Assembly (NCBI RefSeq): GCF_051014685.1
Contig: NW_027479255.1
Coordinates: 109,427-173,426, forward strand
Direction: 5' to 3'
From: Ptiloglossa arizonensis
Lineage: Eukaryota; Arthropoda; Insecta; Hymenoptera; Colletidae
Length of the DNA stretch: 64,000 nucleotides
Shown: piece by piece, positions 1 through 14,511 of the stretch
Numbering within the stretch: the stretch's first letter is position 1
How the letters are laid out: each line of letters opens with the position of its first letter
Position numbers and translations under genes: made by a program
Notes under the pieces: generated by a model
Seen by the model: only the letters and a program-made list of their open reading frames with translations
Told to the model about the DNA's origin: nothing
Database searches by the model: none

Positions 1-168
1 CGTATAACGTATAACGTATATCGTATAACGTATAACGCATAACGAATGACGTACAACGCATAACATATAACGTATAACGTACAACGTATAACGTATAAAG
101 TATATCCTATAACGCATAACGTATATCCTATAACGCAAAACGTATAGTGTATGACGCAAAACGTATAC
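1..168. repeat. Strongly substituted left edge of the array
   Basis: Of the first 24 heptamers, 17 differ from CGTATAA. They include CGTATAT, CGAATGA, CATATAA, AGTATAT, CCTATAA, CGCAAAA, CGTATAG and TGTATGA. All are substitutions, and the 7-bp register is perfect. Some variants recur locally, for example CCTATAA at 106 and 127 and CGCAAAA at 134 and 155, which suggests small local duplications. Divergence falls off through about position 310, where long canonical runs begin. Units at the edge of a satellite are usually less homogenised than the interior, so this may be near an array border; that is inference. Confidence 0.85.
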
Positions 169-630
169 CGTATAACGTATAACGTATAACGTGTAACGTA
201 TAACGTGTAACGTGTAACGTATAACGTATAACGTATAACGCATGACGTATAACGCATAACGTATAACGTATAACGTATAACGTATAACGTATAACGTATA
301 ACGTATAACGTATAACCTATAACGTATAACGTATAACGTATAACGTATAACGTATAACGTATAACGTATAACGTATAACGTATAACGTATAACGTATAAC
401 GTATAACGTATAACGTATAACGTATAACGTATAACGTGTAACGCATAACGTATAACGTATAACGTGCAACGAAGAACGTATTAAGAATAAAGTAAAACGT
501 ATAACGTATAACGTATAACGTATAACGTATGACGTATAACGTATAACGTATAACGTATAACGTATAACGTATAACGTATAACGTACAACGTATAACGTAT
601 AACGTATAACGTATAACGTATAACGTATAA

Positions 631-897
631 CACATAACGTATAACGTATAACGTGCAACGAAGAACGTATTAAGAATAACGTAAAACGTATAACGTATAA
701 CGTATAACGTATAACGTATGACGTATAACGTATAAGGTATAACGTATAACGTATAACGTATAACGTATAACGTACAACGTATAACGTATAACGTATAACG
801 TATTACGTATAACGTATAACGTATAACGCATAACGTATAACGTATAACGTGTAACGAAGAACGTATTAAGAATAACGTATAACGTATAACGTATAAC
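631..897. repeat. 413-bp-displaced duplicate, left copy
   Basis: Marker units CACATAA (631), AGAATAA (673), GGTATAA (736), CGTATTA (799) and AGAATAA (869) recur exactly 413 bp later at 1044, 1086, 1149, 1212 and 1282. The match ends at the CGTATCA at 897/898, which has no partner at 1311. This is a 59-unit step inside family A. Confidence 0.9.
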
Positions 898-1043
898 GTA
901 TCACGTATAACGTATAACGTATAACGTATAACGTATAACGTATAACGTATAACGTATAACGTATAACGTATAACGTATAACGTATAACGTATAACGTATA
1001 ACGTATAACGTATAACGTATAACGTATAACGTATAACGTATAA

Positions 1044-1310
1044 CACATAACGTATAACGTATAACGTGCAACGAAGAACGTATTAAGAATAACGTAAAAC
1101 GTATAACGTATAACGTATAACGTATAACGTATGACGTATAACGTATAAGGTATAACGTATAACGTATAACGTATAACGTATAACGTACAACGTATAACGT
1201 ATAACGTATAACGTATTACGTATAACGTATAACGTATAACGCATAACGTATAACGTATAACGTGTAACGAAGAACGTATTAAGAATAACGTATAACGTAT
1301 AACGTATAAC
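1044..1310. repeat. 413-bp-displaced duplicate, right copy
   Basis: Right-hand partner of 631-897, with the same marker order at the same spacing. The AGAATAA at 1282 is followed by canonical units where the left copy has CGTATCA. Confidence 0.9.
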
Positions 1311-1477
1311 GTATAACGTATAACGTATAACGTATAACGTATAACGTATAACGTATAACGTGTAACGTATAACGTATAACGTATAACGTATAACGTATAA
1401 CGTATAACGTATAACGTATAACGTATAACGTATGACGTATAACGTATAACGTATAACGTATAACGTATAACGTATAA

Positions 1478-1645
1478 AGTATGACGTATAACGTATAACG
1501 TATAACGTATAACGTATAACGTATAACGTATAACGTATGACGTATAACGTATAACGTGTGACGTGTAACGTATAACGTATAACGTTTAACGTATAACGTA
1601 TAACGTATAGCGTATAACGTATAACGTATAACGTATAACTGATAA
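1478..1645. repeat. Family A module B, copy 1
   Basis: The module opens with AGTATGA and ends with CTGATAA. Between them come CGTATGA, CGTGTGA, CGTTTAA and CGTATAG in that order. The distance from AGTATGA to CTGATAA is 161 bp (23 units). This copy has an extra CGTGTAA directly after CGTGTGA, as does the copy at 4306. Confidence 0.88.
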
Positions 1646-2154
1646 CGTATGACGTATAACGTATAACATATAACGTATAACGTATAACGTATAACGTATA
1701 ACGTATAACGTATAACGTATAACGTATAACGTATAACGTATAACGTATAACGTATAACGTATAACGTATAACGTATAACGTATAACGTATAACGTATAAC
1801 GTATAACGTATAACGTATAACTTATAACGTATAACGTATAACGTATAACGTATAACGTATAACGCATAACGTATAACGCATAACGTGTAACGAAGAACGT
1901 ATTAAGAATAACGTATAACGTATAACGTATAACGTATAACGTATAACGTATAACGTATAACGTATAACGTATAACGTATAACGTATAACGTATAACGTAT
2001 AACGTATAACGTATAACGTATAACGTATAACGTATGACGTATAACGTATAACGTATAACGTATAACGTATAACGTATGACGTATAACGTATAACGTATAA
2101 CGTATAACGTATAACGTATAACGTATAACGTATAACGTATGACGTATAACGTAT

Positions 2155-2247
2155 AACGTGTGACGTATAACGTATAACGTATAACGTTTAACGTATAACG
2201 TATAACGTATAGCGTATAACGTATAACGTATAACGTATAACTGATAA
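2155..2247. repeat. Family A module B, partial copy
   Basis: This copy has CGTGTGA, CGTTTAA, CGTATAG and CTGATAA (2241) in order but lacks the opening AGTATGA. Its CTGATAA lies 413 bp before that of the next copy (2654), the same 59-unit step seen with the AGAATAA cassettes. Confidence 0.8.
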
Positions 2248-2492
2248 CGTATGACGTATAACGTATAACGTATAACGTATAACGTATAACGTATAACGTA
2301 TAACGTATAACGTATAACGTATAACGTATAACGTATAACGTATGACGTATAACGTATAACGTATAACGTATAACGTATAACGTATAACGTATAACGTATA
2401 ACGTATAACGTATAACGTATAACGTATAACGTATAACGTATAACGTATGACGTATAACGTATAACGTATAACGTATAACGTATAACGTATAA

Positions 2493-2660
2493 AGTATGAC
2501 GTATAACGTATAACGTATAACGTATAACGTATAACGTATAACGTATAACGTATGACGTATAACGTATAACGTGTGACGTATAACGTATAACGTATAACGT
2601 TTAACGTATAACGTATAACGTATAGCGTATAACGTATAACGTATAACGTATAACTGATAA
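2493..2660. repeat. Family A module B, copy 2
   Basis: AGTATGA at 2493 and CTGATAA at 2654 are 161 bp apart, with the same internal order of variants as copy 1. Confidence 0.88.
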
Positions 2661-3259
2661 CGTATGACGTATAACGTATAACGTATAACGTATAACGTAT
2701 AACGTATAACGTATAACGTATAACGTATAACGTATAACGTATAACGTATAACGTATAACGTATAACGTATAACGTATAACGTATAACGTATAACGTATAA
2801 CGTATAACGTATAACGTATAACGTATAACGTATAACGTATAACGTATTACGTATAACGTATAACGTATAACGTATAACGTATAACGTATAACGTATAACG
2901 TATAACGCATAACGTATAACGTATAACGTGTAACGAAGAACGTATTAAGAATAACGTAAAACGTATAACGTATAACGTATAACGTATAACGTATGACGTA
3001 TAACGTATAACGTATAACAAATAACGTATAACGTATAACGTATAACGTATAACGTATAACGTATAACGTATAACGTATAACGTATAACGTATAACGTATA
3101 ACGTATAACGTATAACGCATAACGTATAACGTATAACGTGTAACGAAGAACGTATTAAGAATAACGTATAACGTATAACGTATAACGTATAACGTATAAC
3201 GTATAACGTATAACGTATAACGTATAACGTATAACGTATAACGTATAACGTATAACGTA

Positions 3260-4080
3260 TAACGTATAACGTATAACGTGTATCGTGTAACCTACGACGT
3301 ATAACGTAAAACGTATAACGTATAACGTATAACGCATAACGTATAACGTATAACGTATAACGTATAAACTGTAACGTATAACGTATAACGTATAACGTAT
3401 AACGTATAACGTATAACGTATAACGTATAACGTATAACGTATAACGTATAACGTATGACGTATAACGTATAACGTATAACGTATAACGTATAACGTAAAA
3501 CGTATAACGTATAAAGTATGACGTATAACGTATAACGTATAACATGTAACGTATAACGTATAACGTATAACGTATAACATATGACGTATAACGTATAACG
3601 TGTGACGTATAACGTATAACGTATAACGTATAACGTATAACGTATAACGTATAGCGTATAACGTATAACGTATAACGTATAACGTATAACGTATAAAGTA
3701 TAACGTATAACGTATAACGTATAACGTATAACGTATAACGTATAGAGTATAACGTATAACGTATAACTTATAACGTATATCGAATAACGTAAAACGTATA
3801 ACGTATTACATATTACGTATAACGTATAACGTGTATCGTGTAACCTATGACGTATATCGTATAACGTACAACGTATAACTTGTAACGTATAACGTATTAC
3901 ATATTACGTATAACGTATAACGTATTACATATTACGTATAACGTATAACGTGTATCGTGTAACCTACGACGTATAACGTAAAACGTATAACGTATAACGT
4001 ATAACGCATAACGTATAACGTATAACGTATAACGTATAACGTATAAACTGTAACGTATAACGTATAACGTATAACGTATG
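3260..4080. repeat. Variant-rich mosaic inside family A
   Basis: Two partly matching segments carry CGTGTAT, a CGTGTAA and CCTACGA (3291 and 3963, 672 bp apart), then ACTGTAA (3368 and 4047, 679 bp apart). Between them, about 3690-3960 holds AGTATAA, CTTATAA, CGTATAT, CGAATAA, repeated CGTATTA/CATATTA pairs and a CCTATGA at 3844. The CATATTA and CCTATGA variants are otherwise typical of families C and D tens of kilobases away. The 7-bp register is kept throughout. It looks like an older or exchanged segment embedded in family A (inference). Confidence 0.85.
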
Positions 4081-4305
4081 AAGTATAACGTATAACGTGT
4101 GACGTATCACGTATAACGTATAACGTTTAACGTATAACGTATAACGTATAACGTATAACGTATAACGTATAACGTATAACGTATAACGTGTAACGTATAA
4201 CGTATAACGTATAACGTATAACGTATAACGTATAACGTATAACGTATAACGTATAACGTATGACGTATAACGTATAACGTATAACGTATAACGTATAACG
4301 TATAA

Positions 4306-4473
4306 AGTATGACGTATAACGTATAACGTATAACGTATAACGTATAACGTATAACGTATAACGTATGACGTATAACGTATAACGTGTGACGTGTAACGTA
4401 TAACGTATAACGTTTAACGTATAACGTATAACGTATAGCGTATAACGTATAACGTATAACGTATAACTGATAA
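4306..4473. repeat. Family A module B, copy 3
   Basis: AGTATGA at 4306 and CTGATAA at 4467 are 161 bp apart. The extra CGTGTAA after CGTGTGA is shared with copy 1, which suggests these two are the closest relatives. Confidence 0.88.
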
Positions 4474-5334
4474 CGTATGACGTATAACGTATAACATATA
4501 ACGTATAACGTATAACGTATAACGTATAACGTATAACGTATAACGTATAACGTATAACGTATAACGTATAACGTATAACGTATAACGTATAACGTATAAC
4601 GTATAACGTATAACGTATAACGTATAACGTATAACGTATAACGTATAACGTATAACGTATAACGTATAACGTATAACGTATAACGTATAACGTATAACGT
4701 ATAACGTATAACGTATAACGTATAACGTATAACGTATAACGCATAACGTATAACGTATAACGTGTAACGAAGAACGTATTAAGAATAACGTAAAACGTAT
4801 AACGTATAACGTATAACGTATAACGTATGACGTATAACGTATAACGTATAACGTATAACGTATAACGTATAACGTATAACGTATAACGTATAACGTATAA
4901 CGTATAACGTATAACGTATAACGTATAACGTATAACGTATAACGTATAACGTATAACGTATAACGTATAACGTATAACGTATAACGTATAACGTATAACG
5001 TATAACGTATAACGTATAACGTATAACGTATAACGTATAACGTATAACGTATAACGTATAACGTATAACGTATAATGTATAACGTATAACGTATAACGTA
5101 TAACGTATAACGTATAACGTATAACGCATAACGTATAACGTATAACGTGTAACGAAGAACGTATTAAGAATAACGTATAACGTATAACGTATAACGTATA
5201 ACGTATAACGTATAACGTATAACGTATAACGTATAACGTATAACGTATAACGTATAACGTATAACGTATAACGTATAACGTATAACGTATGACGTATAAC
5301 GTATAACGTATAACGTATAACGTATAACGTATAA

Positions 5335-5488
5335 AGTATGACGTATAACGTATAACGTATAACGTATAACGTATAACGTATGACGTATAACGTATAACGT
5401 GTGACGTATAACGTATAACGTATAACGTTTAACGTATAACGTATAACGTATAGCGTATAACGTATAACGTATAACGTATAACTGATAA
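5335..5488. repeat. Family A module B, copy 4 (two units short)
   Basis: AGTATGA at 5335 and CTGATAA at 5482 are 147 bp apart, not 161, so two heptamers have been lost. The unit after CTGATAA is CGTGTGA followed by AGTATAA, where the other copies have CGTATGA. Confidence 0.87.
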
Positions 5489-7469
5489 CGTGTGAAGTAT
5501 AACGTATAACATATAACGTATAACGTATAACGTATAACGTATAACGTATAACGTATAACGTATAACGTATAACGTATAACGTATAACGTATAACGTATAA
5601 CGTATAACGTATAACGTATAACGTATAACGTATAACGTATAACGTATAACGTATAACGTATAACGTATAACGTATAACGTATAACGTATAACGTATAACG
5701 TATAACGTATAACGTATAACGTATAACGCATAACGTATAACGTATAACGTGTAACGAAGAACGTATTAAGAATAACGTAAAACGTATAACGTATAACGTA
5801 TAACGTATAACGTATGACGTATAACGTATAACGTATAACGTATAACGTATAACGTATAACGTATAACGTATAACGTATAACGTAAAACGTATAACGTATA
5901 ACGTATAACGTATAACGTATAACGTATAACGTATAACGTATAACGTATAACGTATAACGTATAACGTATAACGTATAACGTATAACGTATAACGTATAAC
6001 GTATAACGTATAACGTATAACGTATAACGTATAACGTATAACGTATAACGTATAACGTATAACGTATAACGTATAACGTATAACGTATAACGTATAACGT
6101 ATAACGTATAACGTATAACGTATAACGTATAACGTATAACGCATAACGTATAACGTATAACGTGTAACGAAGAACGTATTAAGAATAACGTAAAACGTAT
6201 AACGTATAACGTATAACGTATAACGTATGACGTATAACGTATAACGTATAACGTATAACGTATAACGTATAACGTATAACGTATAACGTATAACGTATAA
6301 CGTATAACGTATAACGTATAACGTATAACGTATAACGTATAACGTATAACGTATAACGTATAACGTATAACGTATAACGTATAACGTATAACGTATAACG
6401 CATAACGTATAACGTATAACGTGTAACGAAGAACGTAATAAGAATAACGTATAACGTATAACGTATAACGTATAACGTATAACGTATAACGTATAACGTA
6501 TAACGTATAACGTATAACGTATAACGTATAACGTATAACGTATAACGTATAACGTATAACGTATAACGTATAACGTATAACGTATAACGTATAACGTGTA
6601 ACGTATAACGTGTAACGTATAACGTGTGACGTATAACGTATAACGTATAACGTATAACGTATAACGTATAACGTATAACGTATAACGTATAACGTATAAC
6701 GTATAACGTATAACGTATAACGTATAACGTATAACGTATAACGTATAACGTATAACGTATAACGTATAACGTATAACGTATAACGTATAACGTATAACGT
6801 ATAACGTATAACGTATAACGTATAACGTATAACGTATAACGTATAACGTATCACGTATAACGTATAACGTATAACGTATAACGTATAACGTATAACGTAT
6901 AACGTATAACGTATAACGTATAACGTATAACGTATAACGTATAACGTATAACGTATAACGTATAACGTATAACGTATAACGTATAACGTATAACGTATAA
7001 CGTATAACGTATAACGCATAACGTATAACGTATAACGTGTAACGAAGAACGTATTAAGAATAACGTAAAACGTATAACGTATAACGTATAACGTATAACG
7101 TATGACGTATAACGTATAACGTATAACGTATAACGTATAACGTATAACGTATAACGTATAACGTATAACGTATAACGTATAACGTATAACGTATAACGTA
7201 TAACGTATAACGTATAACGTATAACGTATAACGTATAACGCATAACGTATAACGTATAACGTGTAACGAAGAACGTAATAAGAATAACGTATAAGGTATA
7301 ACGTATAACGTATAACGTATAACGTATAACGTATAACGTATAACGTATAACGTATAACGTATAACGTATAACGTATAACGTATAACGTATAACGTATAAC
7401 GTATAACGTATAACGTGTGACGTATAACGTATAACGTATAACGTATAACGTATAACGTATAACGTATAA

Positions 7470-7637
7470 AGTATGACGTATAACGTATAACGTATAACGT
7501 ATAACGTATAACGTATAACGTATAACGTATGACGTATAACGTATAACGTGTGACGTATAACGTATAACGTATAACGTTTAACGTATAACGTATAACGTAT
7601 AGCGTATAACGTATAACGTATAACGTATAACTGATAA
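7470..7637. repeat. Family A module B, copy 5
   Basis: AGTATGA at 7470 and CTGATAA at 7631 are 161 bp apart with the standard order of variants. The next copy follows 518 bp (74 units) later. Confidence 0.88.
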
Positions 7638-7987
7638 CGTATGACGTATAACGTATAACGTATAACGTATAACGTATAACGTATAACGTATAACGTATAA
7701 CGTATAACGTATAACGTATAACGTATAACGCATAACGTATAACGTATAACGTGTAACGAAGAACGTATTAAGAGTAACGTATAACGTATAGCGTATAACG
7801 TATAACGTATAACGTATAACGTATAACGTATAACGTATAACGTATAACGTATAACGTATAACGTATAACGTATAACGTATAACGTATAACGTATAACGTA
7901 TAACGTATAACGTATAACGTATAACGTATAACGTATAACGTATGACGTATAACGTATAACGTATAACGTATAACGTATAACGTATAA

Positions 7988-8155
7988 AGTATGACGTATA
8001 ACGTATAACGTATAACGTATAACGTATAACGTATAACGTATAACGTATGACGTATAACGTATAACGTGTGACGTATAACGTATAACGTATAACGTTTAAC
8101 GTATAACGTATAACGTATAGCGTATAACGTATAACGTATAACGTATAACTGATAA
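7988..8155. repeat. Family A module B, copy 6
   Basis: AGTATGA at 7988 and CTGATAA at 8149 are 161 bp apart with the standard order of variants. Confidence 0.88.
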
Positions 8156-9268
8156 CGTATGACGTATAACGTATAACGTATAACGTATAACGTATAACGT
8201 ATAACGTATAACGTATAACGTATAACGTATAACGTATAACGTATAACGTATAACGTATAACGTATAACGTATAACGTATAACGTATAACGTATAACGTAT
8301 AACGTATAACGTATAACGTATAACGTATGACGTATAACGTATAACGTATAACGTATAACGTATAACGTATAACGTATAACGTACAACGTATAACGTATAA
8401 CGTATAACGTATAACGTATAACGTATAACACATAACGTATAACGTATAACGTGCAACGAAGAACGTATTAAGAATAACGTAAAACGTATAACGTATAACG
8501 TATAACGTATAACGTATGACGTATAACGTATAACGTATAGCGTACAACGTATAACGTATAACGTATAACGTACAACGTATAACGTATAACGTATAACGTA
8601 TAACGTATAACGTATAACGTATAACGTATAACGCATAACGTATAACGTATAACGTGTAACGAAGAACGTATTAAGAATAACGTATAACGTATAACGTATA
8701 ACGTATTACGTATAACGTATAACGTATAACGTATAACGTATAACGTATAACGTATAACGTATAACGTATAACGTATAACGTATAACGTATAACGTATAAC
8801 GTATAACGTATAACGTATAACGCATAACGTATAACGTATAACGTGTAACGAAGAACGTATTAAGAATAACGTAAAACGTATAACGTATAACGATTAACGT
8901 ATAACGTATGACGTATAACGTATAACGTATAACGTATTACGTATAACGTATAACGTATAACGTATAACGTATAACGTATAACGTATAACGTATAACGTAT
9001 AACGTATAACGTATAACGCATAACGTATAACGTATAACGTGTAACGAAGAACGTATTAAGAATAACGTATAACGTATAACGTATAACGTATAACGTATAA
9101 CGTATAACGTATAACGTATAACGTATAACGTATAACGTATAACGTGTAACGTATAACGTATAACGTATAACGTATAACGTATAACGTATAACGTATAACG
9201 TATAACGTATAACGTATGACGTATAACGTATAACGTATAACGTATAACGTATAACGTATAACGTATAA

Positions 9269-9436
9269 AGTATGACGTATAACGTATAACGTATAACGTA
9301 TAACGTATAACGTATAACGTATAACGTATGACGTATAACGTATAACGTGTGACGTATAACGTATAACGTATAACGTTTAACGTATAACGTATAACGTATA
9401 GCGTATAACGTATAACGTATAACGTATAACTGATAA
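9269..9436. repeat. Family A module B, copy 7
   Basis: AGTATGA at 9269 and CTGATAA at 9430 are 161 bp apart. This is the last copy before family A gives way to family C. Confidence 0.88.
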
Positions 9437-10766
9437 CGTATGACGTATAACGTATAACATATAACGTATAACGTATAACGTATAACGTATAACGTATAAC
9501 GTATAACGTATAACGTATAACGTATAACGTATAACGTATAACGTATAACGTATAACGTATAACGTATAACGTATAACGTTTAACGTATAACGTATAACGT
9601 ATAACGTATAACGTATAACGTATAACGTATAACGTATAACGTATAACGTATAACGTATAACGCATAACGTATAACGTATAACGTGTAACGAAGAACGTAT
9701 TAAGAATAACGTAAAACGTATAACGTATAACGTATAACGTATAACGTATGACGTATAACGTATAACGTATAACGTATAACGTATAACGTATAACGTATAA
9801 CGTATAACGTATAACGCATAACGTATAACGTATAACGTGTAACGAAGAACGTATTAAGAATAACGTATAACGTATAACGTATAACGTATAACGTATAACG
9901 TATAACGTATAACGTATAACGTATAACGTATAACGTATAACGTATAACGTATAACGTATAACGTATAACGTATAACGTATAACGTATAACGTATAACGTA
10001 TAACGTATGACGTATAACGTATAACGTATAACGTATAACGTATAACGTGTAACGTATAACGTATAACGTGTGACGTATAACGCGTAGCGTATAACGTATG
10101 ACGTATAACGTGTATCGTCTAAGCTATGACGTATAACGTATAACGTATAACGTATAACGTATAACGTATAACGTGTAACGTATAACGTATAACGTGTAAC
10201 GTATAACGTATAACGTATAACGTATAACGTATAACGTACAACGTATAACGTATAACGTAAAACGTATAACGTATAACGTATAACGTATAATGTATAACGT
10301 ATAACGTATAACGTATAACGTGTAACGTATAACGTATAACGTGAGACGTATAACGTGTGACGTATAACGTATAACGTATAGCGTATTACGTACAACGTAT
10401 AACGTATAACGTATAAAGTGTGACGTATAACGTATAACGTGTAACGTATAACGTATAACGTGTGACGTATAACGTGTGACGTATAGCGTATAACGTGTAA
10501 CGTATAACGTATAACGTATTACGTATAACGTACAACGTATAACGTATTACGTACAACGTATAACGTATAACGTATAACGTGTAACGTATAACGTATAACG
10601 TGTAACGTATAACGTATAACGTGTGACGTATAACGTATAACGTGTAACGTATAACGTATAACGTATAACGTATAACGTATAACGTATAACGTATAACGTA
10701 TAACGTATAACGTATAACGTATAACGTGTAACGTATAACGTATAACGTATAACGTATAACGTATAA

Positions 10767-12860
10767 CTTATAACGTGAAACGTATAACGTTTGACGTATA
10801 ACATATAACGTATAACGTATAACGTGTAACGTATAACGTATAACGTATAACGTATAACGTATAACTTATAACGTGAAACGTATAACGTTTAACGTGTAAC
10901 GTATAACGTATAACGTATAACGTATAACGTACAACGTATAACGTATAACGTATAACGAATAGCGTATAACGTATAACGTATAACGTGTAACGTATAACGT
11001 ATAACGTGTAACGTATAACGTATAACGTGTAACGTATAACGTATAACGGTTAACGTATAACGTATAACGTATAACGTATAAGGTATAACGTATAACGTGT
11101 AACGTATAACGTATAACGTGTGACGTATAACGTGTAACGTATAACGTATGACGTATAACGTGTATCGTGTAAGCTATGACGTATAACGTATAACGTATAA
11201 CGTATAACGTATAACGTGTAACGTATAACGTATAACGTGTAACGTATAACGTATAACGTATAACGTATAACGTATAACGTATAACGTATAACGTATAACG
11301 TATAACGTAAAACGTATAACGTATAACGTGTAACGTATAATGTATAACGTATAACGTATAACGTATAACGTGTAACGTATAACGTATAACGTGAGACGTA
11401 TAACGTGTGACGTATAACGTATAACGTGTAACGTATAACGTATAACGTATTACGTATAACGTATAACGTATAACGTATAACGTGTGACGTATAACGTATA
11501 ACGTGTAACGTATAACGTATAACGTATAACGTATAACGTATAACGTATAACGTATAACGTATAACGTATAACGTATAAGGTATAATTTATAACGTATAAC
11601 GTATAACATTTAACGTATAATGCATAACGTATAACGTACAACGTGTAACGAAGAACGTATAACGAATAACGTAAAACGAATAACGTATTACATATTACGT
11701 ATAACGTATAACATATAACGTATAACGTATAACGTGTAACGTATAACGTATAACGTATAACGTATAACGTATAACGTATAACGTGTAACGTATAACGTAT
11801 AACTTGTGACGTATAACGTATAACGTGTAACGTATAACGTATAACGTATAACGTATAACGTATAACGTATAACGTATAACGTATAACGTATAACGAATAA
11901 CGTATAACGTATTACATATTACGTATAACGTATAACATATAACGTATAACGTATTACGTATAACGTATAACGTGTGACGTATAACGTATAACGTGTAACG
12001 TATAACGCACAACGTATAACGTACAACGCATAACGAAGAACGTATAACGAATAACGTAAATCGCATAACGTATTACATATTACGTATGACGTGTAACATA
12101 TAACGTATAACGTATAACGTATAACGTATAACGTATAACGTATAACGTATAACGTATAACGTATAACGTATAACGTATAACGTATAACGTATAACGTATA
12201 ACGTATAACGTATAACGTATAACGTATAACGTATAACGTATAACGTATAACGTATAACGTATAACGTATAACGTATAACGTATAACGAATATCGTATAAC
12301 GTACAACGTGTAACGAAGAACGTATAACGAATAACGTAAAACGTATAACGTATTACATATTACGTATAACGTATAACATATCACGTATAACGTATTACGT
12401 ATAACGTATAACGTGTGACGTATAACGTATAACGTGTAACGTATAACGCACAACGTATAACGTACAACGCATAACGAAGAACGTATAACGAATAACGTAA
12501 ATCGTATAACGTATTACATATTACGTATAACGTATAACATATAACGTATAACGTATAACGTACAACGAATGACGTATAACGTGTAACGTATAACGAATAA
12601 CGTATAACGTACAACGTGTAACGAAGAACGTATAACGAATAACGTAAAACGTATAACGTATTACATATTACGTATAACGTATAACATATAACGTATAACG
12701 TATTACGTATAACGTATAACGTATAACGTACAACGTATAACGTATAACGTATAACGTATAACGTATAACGTATAACGCATAACGTATAACGTATAACGTA
12801 TAACGTGTAACGTATAACGTATAACGTGTGACGTATAACGTATAACGTGTAACGTATAAC
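10767..12860. repeat. Macro-duplication, copy 1 of 3
   Basis: The block starts with paired CTTATAA/CGTGAAA cassettes (10767 and about 10864). It then has GCTATGA (11173) and CGAAGAA cassettes at 11649, 12314 and 12622, CGCACAA at 12006 and 12447, and CGCATAA at 12776. The same order recurs from 16926 and 25521. The first two copies are displaced by 6,159 bp at the left, growing to 6,187 and 6,222 bp as a few heptamers are gained. Confidence 0.88.
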
Positions 12861-13762
12861 GTGTAACGTATAACGTATAACGTATAACGTATAACGTATA
12901 ACGTATAACGTATAACGTATAACGTATAACGTATAACGTATAACGTATAACGTATAACGTATAACGTATAACGTATAACGTATAACGTATAACGTATAAC
13001 GTATAACGTATAACGTATAACGTATAACGTATAACGTATAACGTATAACGTATAACTTATAACGTCTAGCGTATAACGTATAACGTATAACGTATAACGT
13101 ATAACTTATAACGTCTAGCGTATAACGTATAACGTGTGACGTATAACGTATAACGTGTAACGTATAACGTATAACGTATAACGTATAACGTATAACGTAT
13201 AGCGTATAACGTATAACGTATAACGTATAACGTCTAACGTATAACGTATAACGTGTGACGTATAACGTATAACGTCTAACGTATAACGTATAACGTGTGA
13301 CGTATAACGTATAACGTGTAACGTATAACGTATAACGTGTGACGTATAACGTATAACGTGTAACGTATAACGTATAACGTATAATGTATAACGTATAACG
13401 TATAACGTATAACGTATAACGTATAACGTATAACGTATAACGTATAACGTATAACGTATAACGTACAACGTATAACGTATAACGTATAACGTATAACGTA
13501 TAACGTATAACGTATAACGTATAACGTATAACGTATAACGTGTAACGTATAACGTATAACGTGTGACGTATAACGTATAACGTGTAACGTATAACGTGTA
13601 ACGTATAACGTATAACGTATAACGTATAACGTATAACGTATAACGTATAACGTATAACGTATAACGTATAACGTATAACGTATAACGTATAACGTATAAC
13701 GTATAACGTATAACGTATAACGTATGACGTATAACGTATAACGTATAACGTATAACGTATAA

Positions 13763-14511
13763 CTTATAACGTGAAACGTATAAAGTTTAACGTATAACGT
13801 ATAACGTATAACGTATAACGTATAACGTGTGACGTATAACGTGTAACGCATAACGTATAACGTATTACGTATAACGTACAACGTATAACGTATTACGTAC
13901 AACGTATAACGTATAACGTATAACGTGTGACGTGTAACGTATAACGTATAACGTGTAACGTATAACGTATAACGTGTGACGTATAACGTATAATGTGTAA
14001 CGTATAACGTATTACGTATAACGTACAACGTATAACGTATTACGTACAACGTATAACGTATAACGTATAACGTGTGACCTATAACGTATAACGTCTAACG
14101 TATAACGTATAACGTGTGACGTATAACGTATAACGTGTAACGTATAACCTATAACGTGTGACGTATAACGTATAACGTGTAACGTATAACGTATAACGTA
14201 TAACGTGTAACGTATAACGTGTAACGTATAACGTATAACGTGTAACGTATAACGTATAACGTATAACGTATAACGTATAACTTATAACGTGAAACGTATA
14301 ACGTTTAACGTATAACGTATAACGTATAACGTATAACGTATAACGTATAACGTATAGAGTATAACGTATAACGTATAACGTATAACGTCTAACGTATAAC
14401 GTATAACGTGTGACGTATAACGTATAACGTCTAACGTATAACGTATAACGTGTGACGTATAACGTATAACGTGTAACGTATAACGTATAACGTGTGACGT
14501 ATAACGTATAA
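13763..14511. repeat. 1,148-bp-displaced duplicate, left copy
   Basis: Marker units CTTATAA (13763), CCTATAA (14078), CTTATAA (14281), CGTCTAA (14386), CGTGTAA (14470) and CGTGTGA (14491) recur exactly 1,148 bp (164 units) later. The match fails at the CGTATGA at 13721 on the left and the CGTGTAA at 14512 on the right. Confidence 0.85.

Larger units (their letters stand above)
311..10040. repeat. Higher-order repeat family A (AGAATAA cassette)
   Basis: This block is marked by a cassette running CGAAGAA, CGTATTA, AGAATAA and often CGTAAAA. The AGAATAA unit (or a variant) begins at 484, 673, 869, 1086, 1282, 1905, 2948, 3158, 4782, 5167, 5769, 6182, 6441, 7057, 7281, 7771 (AGAGTAA), 8471, 8674, 8863, 9059, 9703 and 9857. 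The unit before it is CGTAATA at 6441 and 7281. Every interval is a multiple of 7. Close neighbours are 154-224 bp apart, with longer gaps of 385-1,624 bp. A step of 413 bp (59 units) recurs: 673 to 1086, 869 to 1282 and 5769 to 6182. The phase set at base 1 is unbroken through the block. The right border, where CGTGTAA and GCTATGA variants take over, is approximate. Confidence 0.9.

Noticed and set aside
311..10040. CRISPR-like array (recurring cassettes separated by variable stretches)
   Set aside because: The stretches between cassettes are the same heptamer and not unique spacers, cassette spacing ranges from 154 to 1,624 bp, and no cas genes are present.
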